From Microcaldota archaeon (lineage in GTDB: Archaea > Micrarchaeota > Micrarchaeia > Micrarchaeales > CABMGC01), in NCBI GenBank assembly GCA_021785375.1, contig JAJYFQ010000058.1, forward strand, positions 1 to 5,653: 5,653 nucleotides of DNA, read 5' to 3'. The position numbers and the translations under genes were made by a program. Below the pieces are notes generated by a model that searched no databases, was not told the DNA's origin, and saw only the letters and a list, made by a program, of their open reading frames with translations. Below are positions 1-5,597 of the stretch, piece by piece; position 1 is the first letter of the stretch; each line of letters opens with the position of its first letter.

Positions 1-105
1 GACCATCATGATGGTGGCGAGCGACAGCACCATATGCAATCCAATTGCGTCTACAGACGGAGAGGCGGCTGCTGGCCCAACATGGGGGAGCTTGCGCATG
101 CCCAT
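1..105 (-). CDS. Possible N-terminus of a divergent membrane protein, partial (runs off the window start)
   Basis: A minus-strand frame is open from about 157 to the window edge, with candidate starts ATG at 105, ATG at 99 and GTG at 117. From ATG 105 it reads MGMRKLPHVGPAAASPSVD and then a hydrophobic run, AIGLHMVLSLATIMMV, that could begin a membrane segment. Third codon positions are mostly G or C, as in the firm genes here and better than in the plus frames of the same stretch. Against it: only about 35 codons are visible, there is no clear ribosome binding site, no family is recognised, and the plus frames may instead hold the 5' part of trmI. This is a tentative call. Confidence 0.22.
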   Translation of the reverse strand, partial: MGMRKLPHVGPAAASPSVDAIGLHMVLSLATIMMV

Positions 106-169
106 GGCGACAATCACTACTTGTCGAAGCCAGGCAAGAAACAGAAAGAGCAAGCATCAGGGAAGTGAT

Positions 170-174
170 AGGAG
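170..174 (+). promoter_or_regulatory. Shine-Dalgarno site deciding the trmI start
   Basis: AGGAG lies five bases before the ATG at 180 and matches the archaeal anti-SD end of 16S rRNA. It is the main reason for preferring ATG 180 over GTG 165 or TTG 45, neither of which has a comparable site upstream. Confidence 0.55.
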
Positions 175-179
175 ATACA

Positions 180-752
180 ATGTTCATCTACCCAAAGATA
201 TACCGCAAGCTGAGAAGAGGCCCGCAGGTCATACTGCCAAAGGACATAGGCATAATCATATCCTACTCTGGAGTCGACAAGAACAGCGTCTGCGTCGATG
301 CCGGAACAGGTAGCGGATGGCTCGCGGTGAGCCTCGCCAGGGTGTGCAAGGAGGTGTACAGTTACGACATGCGCGACGACTTCCTCGCGATCGCAGAGAA
401 GAACAGGGGCATGCTCAACCTTGACAACCTCACCCTGAAGAACGGAGACGTTACGAAGAAGATAGATGAGAAGGACGTTGACCTTGTGACGCTGGACCTG
501 CCGGGATCAGACAAGGCACTATCGAACGCGAAGAAGGCACTCAAGCCGGATGGCTGCGTTGTCGGATACCTGCCGCACATGGAGCAGGTAAAGGATTTCG
601 TTGGAAAGCTCAACTCATTGAAGTTCCATGATGTGCACACAGTCGAGGTCATTGTTAGGGATATCATGGTGCGCGAGGAGGGAGTCAGGCCCTCTACAAA
701 GGGGATCTGGCACACCGCCTATCTGGTCTTCGCCAAGAAGGAATCGGAGTGA
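180..752 (+). CDS. trmI: tRNA (adenine-N1-)-methyltransferase, TrmI family, N-terminal domain short or missing
   Basis: SAM-dependent methyltransferase of the archaeal TrmI family, which makes m1A at position 58 (in some archaea also 57) of the tRNA T-loop and normally works as a tetramer. From ATG 180 the product is 190 residues. Visible motifs are the family entry segment RRGPQVILPKDIG (12-24), SAM motif I VDAGTGSG (39-46), the motif II acidic region YSYDMRDDF (60-68), the LDLP segment (105-108) followed by the helix and KPDG turn, and a C-terminal strand with TAYLVFAKK. Known archaeal members are about 250 residues, with roughly 60-70 residues (a small beta domain) before RGPQ; here only 12 remain. 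The frame continues upstream to TTG 45 (235 codons), but that extension looks only weakly family-like, mostly the last dozen residues before ATG 180. The stop abuts the rfcS stop tail to tail. Family assignment is firm; the start is uncertain. Confidence 0.85.
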   Translation: MFIYPKIYRKLRRGPQVILPKDIGIIISYSGVDKNSVCVDAGTGSGWLAVSLARVCKEVYSYDMRDDFLAIAEKNRGMLNLDNLTLKNGDVTKKIDEKDVDLVTLDLPGSDKALSNAKKALKPDGCVVGYLPHMEQVKDFVGKLNSLKFHDVHTVEVIVRDIMVREEGVRPSTKGIWHTAYLVFAKKESE

Positions 753-1718
753 TTACTTTGCATCCTTGAGTAGCGCAAGGCTTGCGATCATCGCCTCAAG
801 CTGAATACGGTCGTTCGCGCCCTCGACTATCCTGAAGTTGTAGTCCCCGACCATACTTATTATCCTGAGCTTGAGCCTGTCTTCCACGTCGAGGTTGAGC
901 GCCTCGCGGTAGCACTGAAGGAGGATGTCCTCACCGCTCATGCCGTGCGACAGAACGAGCGTGTTGAGCTCCGTCCTTGCCTTTACAAAGTCTCCGGCAA
1001 GCGCGTACTTGAGCATGGCGATTATCTCCTTCGGCCTCGCCCTCGCGGCGATGTCGTAGATCTCCTTGTCCGTGACCTTCTTCTCCGAGACGGCCGCGCT
1101 CTGCATTATGTTGGTGAGCTTCCTCAGGTCGCCCTCACTCACATAGATGAGCGCCTCTACCGCCTTGTCATTAACCTCGAGGCCCTCAGTCTTCGCCACT
1201 CTATCGATGTATGACTTCATCTCCTCCTCCTTGAGGGGCTTGAACCTCAGTACGACGCATCTGCTCTGTATCGGCTCGATGATCTTGCTCGCATAGTTTG
1301 CGCTGAGTATGAACCTCGTTGACGACGAGTACTTCTCCATCGTTCTCCTTAGGGCGTGCTGCGCCTCTGACGTAAGCGCGTCGGCCTCGTCGAGGAAGAT
1401 GATCTTGACCATTCCTCCGGAGAGGGGTAACGTCCTTGCGAACTCCTTGACCCTTCCCCTTATGACGTCGATGCCGCGTGAATCACTAGCGTTGAGTTCG
1501 AGGAATGCCTCGTGCAGATTCTCGCCGTAGAGCTCCTTTGCGAGTGCTATCGCGGACGTAGTCTTCCCCACTCCCGCAGGGCCGGAGAAGATCATGTTCG
1601 GGAAGCTCTTGGCCTTGACGAACTCCTTGAGCTTGTCAACGATCGCCTCCTGTCCTATGACCTCCTTTAGATTAGAGGGCCTGTACTTCTCCGTCCACGG
1701 TTTGTCCAATACCTCCAT
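753..1718 (-). CDS. rfcS: Replication factor C small subunit (clamp loader AAA+ ATPase)
   Basis: Small subunit of the archaeal clamp loader, which with the RFC large subunit opens the PCNA ring and loads it on primed DNA using ATP. The 321-residue product has the usual length. Seen in order: the N-terminal PWTEKYRP box (7-14), Walker A GPAGVGKT (46-53), Walker B IIFLDEAD (106-113), sensor 1 FILSAN (136-141), the SRC arginine-finger motif (152-154), then the lid domain and a helical C-terminal collar domain. There is no intein at Walker A, a frequent insertion point in archaeal rfcS genes. The start is ATG 1718-1716, preceded by a weak SD-like GTGAT; the stop is TAA. A promoter-like element lies at 1758-1777. 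The gene converges on trmI with no intergenic base. No residue of the ATPase core appears missing. Confidence 0.96.
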   Translation of the reverse strand: MEVLDKPWTEKYRPSNLKEVIGQEAIVDKLKEFVKAKSFPNMIFSGPAGVGKTTSAIALAKELYGENLHEAFLELNASDSRGIDVIRGRVKEFARTLPLSGGMVKIIFLDEADALTSEAQHALRRTMEKYSSSTRFILSANYASKIIEPIQSRCVVLRFKPLKEEEMKSYIDRVAKTEGLEVNDKAVEALIYVSEGDLRKLTNIMQSAAVSEKKVTDKEIYDIAARARPKEIIAMLKYALAGDFVKARTELNTLVLSHGMSGEDILLQCYREALNLDVEDRLKLRIISMVGDYNFRIVEGANDRIQLEAMIASLALLKDAK

Positions 1719-1757
1719 CTAAATCACAGATCGACAACGAGCAGATATGTATGAGAC

Positions 1758-1777
1758 GGATAGCTATTTATTGTTTG
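1758..1777 (-). promoter_or_regulatory. TATA-like promoter element of rfcS (copy 1 of a repeated motif)
   Basis: Read on the minus strand this is AACAATAAATAGCTATCC with an A before it: an archaeal box-A-like ATAAATA joined to the 8-bp palindrome ATAGCTAT. It is centred about 50 nt before the rfcS start, so initiation about 25 nt downstream would leave a leader of about 25 nt. Almost the same sequence precedes the HTH gene at 2293-2311, in the same orientation. A second weaker AT-rich stretch (1744-1753) is an alternative TATA box. Confidence 0.5.
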
Positions 1778-1815
1778 GTATACCCTACCCTGCCTTCCGG
1801 CAAATCCACCGGAAA

Positions 1816-2277
1816 TCACGTTCCTGCGCCCCTTTTTCTGTTCTCTATAGTCCGCATCCGGTGCGCCACCGTGCCGACCTTTAGGCCCGATATGACCGCG
1901 ATCTCCTCGTTCGTCTTTCCGGATTCGCGCATCTTCCACATCTGTTCGTCCGAAACCGTGAAAAGCCCGCCCCATGTCCTTGCTGTTCCATTAGGAGGCG
2001 GGGCATCGGGATTCCTTTCAACAGCCCTGAGAGCCCTGCCGACTACCCGAATAGACCTGTCCAATCTCTTTAGTACAACACCCTTGTCTTCAATGTCCAC
2101 ACCCTTAACCCTCTCCCGGAGTGTTTCCAGCCGCTCCTTCGCGTAGTCAAGATCACCGGCGGACCTCAGTCTCAGGCCATCGTCTATCGCACTACTGGCC
2201 TCATGTAGAAGGGCATTGAAATATCCTGGGAGTGCTTTCTGGTTGATACCCCTTACTAGCAGACGTCTCAGAGCCAT
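1816..2277 (-). CDS. Small HTH-like protein of unknown function
   Basis: I do not recognise the family. The product is 153 residues. Residues 1-90 look helical and highly charged (KERLETLRERVKGV and similar), and could form a helical bundle or coiled coil. A Pro-rich linker follows (DAPPPNGT, 90-98). The C-terminus, about 107-143, reads like a homeodomain-like or sigma-region-4/LuxR-type helix-turn-helix: SDEQMWKMRESG, then TNEEIAVISGLKVGTV, then AHRMRTIEN. There is no signal peptide, membrane segment or Cys cluster. The ATG at 2277-2275 has AGAGG five bases upstream, and a TATA-like element sits about 26 nt upstream; the stop is TGA. It lies between the hydrolase and rfcS on the same strand. 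Codon choice looks more mixed (less AGG-biased) than its neighbours by eye, which could mean lower expression or later arrival. DNA binding is inferred from the HTH pattern only. Confidence 0.75.
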   Translation of the reverse strand: MALRRLLVRGINQKALPGYFNALLHEASSAIDDGLRLRSAGDLDYAKERLETLRERVKGVDIEDKGVVLKRLDRSIRVVGRALRAVERNPDAPPPNGTARTWGGLFTVSDEQMWKMRESGKTNEEIAVISGLKVGTVAHRMRTIENRKRGAGT

Positions 2278-2282
2278 AATAT

Positions 2283-2287
2283 CCTCT
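2283..2287 (-). promoter_or_regulatory. Shine-Dalgarno site of the HTH gene
   Basis: AGAGG on the minus strand, with a five-base spacer to ATG 2277. The TATA box is so close (about 26 nt from the ATG) that transcripts starting there would barely include this site. Confidence 0.4.
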
Positions 2288-2292
2288 TGAAT

Positions 2293-2311
2293 GGATAGCT
2301 ATTTATGGTTT
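2293..2311 (-). promoter_or_regulatory. TATA-like promoter element of the HTH gene (copy 2 of the repeated motif)
   Basis: Minus strand AAACCATAAATAGCTATCC. It matches copy 1 (1758-1776) at 18 of 19 positions, with a 14-base identical core. It is centred about 26 nt before the HTH gene ATG, the spacing expected between an archaeal TATA box and its start site, which suggests a leaderless or nearly leaderless transcript. Confidence 0.55.
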
Positions 2312-2335
2312 ACAATCCACCCTGTACGTACGATG

Positions 2336-2917
2336 TCACTTCACCTGGCCCGAGCGTATAAGGTCCTCGATCATCTCCAGGAGCTCAGGGAACTGCGTGT
2401 ATCCGGATTCCTTGTTGAAGTGGCCTGCCCCCCTTATTAGGGTAAGGGGAACGCCAAGCGGTCTTGAAATGTTTTCAGCGGCCTCCAGAGGAACGTATGG
2501 ATCGCTGTCCGAGTTTATTAAGACAAACTTGCCGCAGTTGGATTTTATCCTGTCCCACCTGAAGTTCCTTTCGCAGAACGTGACGTTTATCCTGTTCAGC
2601 GTTCCTCTCGGGTCTTTGACAGGGCCTATGAACCCGGCAACAAGGAACGCGCCTTTAACCCTCCCGTTGAGCTTCTCAAGGACGCTGAGTATGAATGTTG
2701 CGCCTATCGAGTGGCCCACGAGTATGGTGTCTTCAGTGATGTGCTCCTCGAACGGCTTGAGAGCCTTGAGCCAGTTGTCGAGGCTCTGGTCCTTCGGGGT
2801 TGGGAAGGTCGGAGTGAAGACTACGCAGCCAACCTCCATCAGCTTCTCCTTCAACCAGAGAAACCAGTTCTCTTCCGGATTTCCATACGCGCCGTGAATG
2901 ATGAAGACCTTTGCCAT
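2336..2917 (-). CDS. RBBP9/YdeN-type alpha/beta serine hydrolase
   Basis: A 193-residue cytosolic alpha/beta hydrolase of the RBBP9/YdeN (DUF1749-like/serine hydrolase) type; substrates of this family are mostly unknown. It opens with the first core strand and oxyanion turn KVFIIHGAYGNPEENW (3-18). The nucleophile elbow is VGHSIGA with Ser70. The acid is Asp139 in SDSDPYVPL and the catalytic base His166 in GAGHFN, so the triad is complete and an active enzyme is expected. The length is normal for RBBP9/YdeN proteins. There is no signal peptide. ATG 2917 follows GGTTGAT, a weak SD, and the stop is TGA. The gene starts 20 nt after the 3' end of tRNA-Leu on the same strand and has no good TATA box of its own, so it may be read through from the tRNA promoter. 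Other alpha/beta hydrolase subfamilies remain possible. Confidence 0.88.
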   Translation of the reverse strand: MAKVFIIHGAYGNPEENWFLWLKEKLMEVGCVVFTPTFPTPKDQSLDNWLKALKPFEEHITEDTILVGHSIGATFILSVLEKLNGRVKGAFLVAGFIGPVKDPRGTLNRINVTFCERNFRWDRIKSNCGKFVLINSDSDPYVPLEAAENISRPLGVPLTLIRGAGHFNKESGYTQFPELLEMIEDLIRSGQVK

Positions 2918-2937
2918 CTTATCAACCCATTATGTTA

Positions 2938-3023
2938 TGCAGGGGGAGAGATTTGAACTCTCGCATCCTCTACGGAAGCGGGTCCTAAGCCCGTCGCATT
3001 TGGCCAGGCTCTGCCACCCCTGC
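2938..3023 (-). tRNA. tRNA-Leu (anticodon UAG)
   Basis: 86 nt on the minus strand. The acceptor stem GCAGGGG pairs fully with CCCCTGC, followed by discriminator A; CCA is not encoded. The D arm carries G18-G19, and the D stem GCA/TGC pairs. The anticodon arm is ACGGG-CTTAGGA-CCCGC, giving anticodon UAG, with an A-C mismatch at the top pair (27-43). A long variable arm contains a TCC/GGA stem. The T arm is GAGAG-TTCAAAT-CTCTC. The long variable arm plus A73 fit archaeal leucine identity; serine would have G73. There is no intron. It reads CUA and, by wobble, other CUN codons. It is not an amber suppressor, which would need anticodon CUA. Confidence 0.95.
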
Positions 3024-3047
3024 AGTGTGTATAGTGGCCTTTAGAAG

Positions 3048-3056
3048 ATATTTATA
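3048..3056. promoter_or_regulatory. Shared bidirectional TATA box between tRNA-Leu and serS
   Basis: ATATTTATA (minus strand TATAAATAT) is the only strong TATA-like box between these divergent genes. Its centre (3052) is 29 nt from the first base of tRNA-Leu and 34 nt from the serS ATG at 3086. Both distances fit archaeal initiation about 25 nt from the box centre, giving a very short tRNA leader and a serS leader of roughly 8 nt. Confidence 0.6.
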
Positions 3057-3085
3057 CCTGAGCATTTCAATTTAACGTGGTAACA

Positions 3086-4393
3086 ATGATGAATTCAAAG
3101 TACGTCAGGGAGAACCTCAAGCAGGTAAGGGACTCTCTGGCGAGGCGAAGGTCCGACTATCCGATAGACGAGCTCCTCAAGCTTGACGAGCAGGTCAGGG
3201 CGCTCGGGAAGGACCTTCAGGAGCTCAGGGAGAGGCGCAACAGGGGAAGCCTCGAGGTCTCCAGGCTGAAGAAGGAGAAGAAGGACGCTAAGGCGCAGAT
3301 AGACGAGCTGGCGGAGATAAAGAAGAGGATCGATGAGATAGAGTCGCTCCTCCCGAACTATCAGGACAGACTCGACTTCCTTCTCATGAACATGCCGAAC
3401 GTTCTCCACGACTCTGTTCCCTATGGTAAGGACTCGGACGAGAACGTAGAGGTGAGGAAGTGGGGCGCGCCGAAGAAGACTGGCGCGGAGAACCACGCAG
3501 AACTTCTGAAGAGGCTCGGGCTCCTCGATCTTGAGAAAGCGGCAGAGGTCTCTGGGGCACGATTCTACTACCTGAAAGGCGATCTCGCACTGCTTGAACA
3601 GGCGCTCATACGCTTCAGCATAGACACGATGATAAGGAAGGGGTTCACGCTCATCGCTCCGCCACTCATGCTGAAGAAGAAGTACTACCAGGGGGCCACC
3701 GCGCTTGGCGACTTCGAGGAGGCGCTCTACAAGGTCTCATCGCCGAAGGAGGCCCAGACAAGGAAGGAGCTGGAGGGGATGGAGGAGGAGCTCTTCTTGA
3801 TCAGCACTTCGGAACACCCCATGGCGGCAATGGTCTCGGACACGGTATTCTCCGCCAAGGAGCTTCCGCTGCGGTTTGTTGGGATAAGCCCGAACTTCAG
3901 GAGGGAGGCAGGTGCCCACGGCAAGGACACGAAGGGCATATTCAGGGTGCACCAGTTCTACAAGGTGGAACAGTTCGTGGTCTCAAGGCCGGAGGACTCC
4001 TGGAGGATATTCGATGAGTTGATCGGAAATGCAGAGGACGTATTCAAGAAGCTCGACCTCCCGTACAGGATAGTGAACATATGCACAGGGGACATAGGCA
4101 CAGTCGCGGCAAAGAAGTATGACTTAGAGGCCTACATGCCATCCAGCTAGGGATACAGGGAACTGATCTCGTGCTCGAACTGCACCGACTGGCAGTCGCT
4201 TAGGCTTAACATAAGGTTTGACGAGGGAGGTGAGAGGAGATATGCGCACACGCTAAACTCCACGGTGAGCGGATCGGTGGAGAGGATGATGGTCGCTATC
4301 GTGGAGAACTACTCCAATCCAGACGGCACAGTGACCATCCCCGAAGCGCTTGTTCCGTACATGGGCAAGGAAAGGATCGGGCAGCAGAAGTGA
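3086..4393 (+). CDS. serS: Serine--tRNA ligase, canonical class II type, with an in-frame TAG codon
   Basis: Charges tRNA-Ser (and tRNA-Sec where present) with serine. If TAG 4148-4150 is decoded, the product is 435 residues, normal for SerRS; stopping there gives 354. ATG 3086 was chosen because MMNSKYVREN lines up with the usual M-x-x-x-K-x-x-REN start; GTG 3077 and ATG 3089 are alternatives. Residues 1-110 form the tRNA-binding coiled-coil arm. The catalytic domain shows motif 1 (GFTLIAPPLM, 186-195), the serine-binding TSE (241-243) and motif 2 (FRREAG 271-276 to FRVHQF 286-291). After the TAG (codon 355, between YMPSS and GYREL) come SCSNCTDWQ and motif 3 around VERMMVAIVENY, with the key Arg at about 400, and the family C-terminal ending VPYMGKERI. 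Motif 3 seems one residue longer than usual in my by-eye alignment. This is the canonical enzyme, not the methanogen-type SerRS. prf1 starts 4 nt after the TGA, implying an operon. Confidence 0.88.
4148..4150 (+). other. In-frame amber (UAG) codon inside serS
   Basis: TAG as codon 355 of serS, followed in frame by 80 sense codons of clear SerRS sequence and then TGA at 4391-4393. There is no frame change and no decay on either side. The site falls in the variable turn between the conserved acidic-MP and Y-R-E segments, where many residues are tolerated. Possible explanations are decoding as pyrrolysine or by another suppressor tRNA, programmed readthrough, an assembly error (for example from CAG, AAG or GAG), or a strain-specific nonsense mutation. 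Confidence 0.9.
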
Positions 4394-4397
4394 GTGG

Positions 4398-5597
4398 ATG
4401 AAGAAGGAGTATGACATAATCAGGGACATAAAGAGGCTAAAGTCGGTGCGCGGATACGGGACCGAGCTGATCAGCATCTACGTACCAGCCGGCTACCAGA
4501 TCGCCGAGGAAGTCTCGAAGCTCAGGCAGGAGCACAGCGAGTCTGGAAACATAAAGTCGAAGCAGACAAGGCAGAACGTGCAGGGAGCGATAGATAAGAT
4601 ACTCCAGTACCTCAAGCTCTACAGGGAGACGCCGAAGAACGGACTCGTGGTCTTCTGCGGAAACATCTCGAAGGATCCGGGAAAGACAGACATCGAGCTC
4701 TTCTCAATGGAGCCGCCGCTTCCGCTCAAGATAAACATCTACAGATGCGACTCGACCTTCCTTCTCGGGCCGATAGAGGAGATGGTCGGCGCAACGGACA
4801 TGTACGGCCTGGTTACGCTAGACGGCAGGGAGGCCACAGTGGCTACGCTGAAGGGATCGCACATACAGGTGGTGAAGAAGGTCAACTCGCTTGCCCATGC
4901 AAAGGTCAGGAAGGGAGGCCAGTCTGCACAGCGTTACCAGAGGATAATCGAGGAGGAGATAGACGAGTACTACAGGCGTGTCTCCGAGATAATAAGCGCT
5001 ACATTCGCGCAGTACAACTTCAAGCTGAAGGGCCTCATAGTTGGGGGACCCGGACCCACCAAGGAGAACTTCGTAAAGTCGAACACGCTCAATTACCAGA
5101 TAAAGATCCTCGGGGTGTACGACACCGGCTACACCGACGAGACAGGGCTCAGCGACATCGTCGAGAAGGCAGCCGACCTGCTGGCTGAACAGGAAGCATA
5201 CAGGGAGAGGAAGATCATTGAGAGATTCAAGCAGGAGCTCGTCAGGGGCGGACTCGCAACCTATGGCTACGACAACACGAAACGTGCGCTGGAGAACAAA
5301 CAGGTCACTACGCTAATAATAAACGACGAGCTGGAGATTCACAACGTGACGTACAAGTGCAACTCGTGCAACAAGGTCTTCAGCAAGATAGAGGTTGGGA
5401 GCGAGAGGATGAAGAAGCACGAGGAGGACAGCGGGAATATAGAAGTGGTGAAGGAGGTCGATGCTGTTGGGGAGCTCATAGACATGGCGGACAAGAGCGG
5501 CGTAGAGACGGTCTTCGTCTCAAGCGAGAGCTCATACGGGAAGGAGTTCCTCCTCGGATTCGCAGGCCTGGGCGCAATCCTGAGGTACAAACTTTAG
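4398..5597 (+). CDS. prf1: Peptide chain release factor subunit 1 (aRF1)
   Basis: Class-1 release factor that reads all three stop codons in the ribosomal A site and triggers peptide release, with aEF1A/ABCE1-type partners in archaea. From ATG 4398 the product is 399 residues. Stop-codon recognition motifs NIKS (51-54) and YxCxxxF (YRCDSTF, 115-121) are present. The catalytic GGQ is at 173-175 in KVRKGGQSAQRYQR, the GGPGPTKE junction at 216-223, and the C-terminal domain ends GLGAILRYKL as in archaeal homologues. The residues before NIKS are ESG rather than the usual TAS. The C-terminal mini-domain keeps one CxxC (321-324) and no second cysteine pair. The frame is open upstream to ATG 4350, but those 16 codons overlap serS and ATG 4398 lies 4 nt after its TGA, with AGTGAG overlapping that stop as a possible SD. 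The stop codon is TAG. Confidence 0.95.
   Translation: MKKEYDIIRDIKRLKSVRGYGTELISIYVPAGYQIAEEVSKLRQEHSESGNIKSKQTRQNVQGAIDKILQYLKLYRETPKNGLVVFCGNISKDPGKTDIELFSMEPPLPLKINIYRCDSTFLLGPIEEMVGATDMYGLVTLDGREATVATLKGSHIQVVKKVNSLAHAKVRKGGQSAQRYQRIIEEEIDEYYRRVSEIISATFAQYNFKLKGLIVGGPGPTKENFVKSNTLNYQIKILGVYDTGYTDETGLSDIVEKAADLLAEQEAYRERKIIERFKQELVRGGLATYGYDNTKRALENKQVTTLIINDELEIHNVTYKCNSCNKVFSKIEVGSERMKKHEEDSGNIEVVKEVDAVGELIDMADKSGVETVFVSSESSYGKEFLLGFAGLGAILRYKL

Noticed and set aside
2324..2331. GTACGTAC palindrome between the HTH gene and the hydrolase as an operator
   Set aside because: Eight bases, found once and not positioned at a promoter; too likely by chance.
2397..2897. Long plus-strand ORF opposite the hydrolase gene
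   Set aside because: The minus frame has a full catalytic triad and family motifs; the plus frame is antisense openness.
2938..3023. tRNA with anticodon UAG as the amber suppressor decoding the serS TAG
   Set aside because: Anticodon UAG pairs with codon CUA. Decoding UAG needs anticodon CUA. The tRNA is an ordinary tRNA-Leu by its long variable arm and A73.
3086..4150. serS as a complete shorter gene ending at the TAG
   Set aside because: The product would lack motif 3 and the family C-terminus, which continue in the same frame right after the TAG.
4186..4198. Small hairpin CGACT-GGC-AGTCG 35 nt after the serS TAG, as a PYLIS-like element
   Set aside because: It is only five base pairs with a three-base loop, inside conserved coding sequence. 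Chance and coding constraint explain it well enough.
4151..4393. A separate gene or intergenic spacer after the serS TAG
   Set aside because: All 80 codons align with the SerRS C-terminus, and there is no promoter or good start codon for a separate product.
4350..4397. Earlier start for prf1 at ATG 4350
   Set aside because: It would add 16 residues unlike the aRF1 N-terminus that overlap conserved serS codons. ATG 4398 gives the usual start MKKEYDIIRDIKRL.
4745..5188. Long alternative-frame ORF inside prf1
   Set aside because: Arg/Gly-rich shadow of a strongly conserved coding region. The aRF1 frame explains the sequence.
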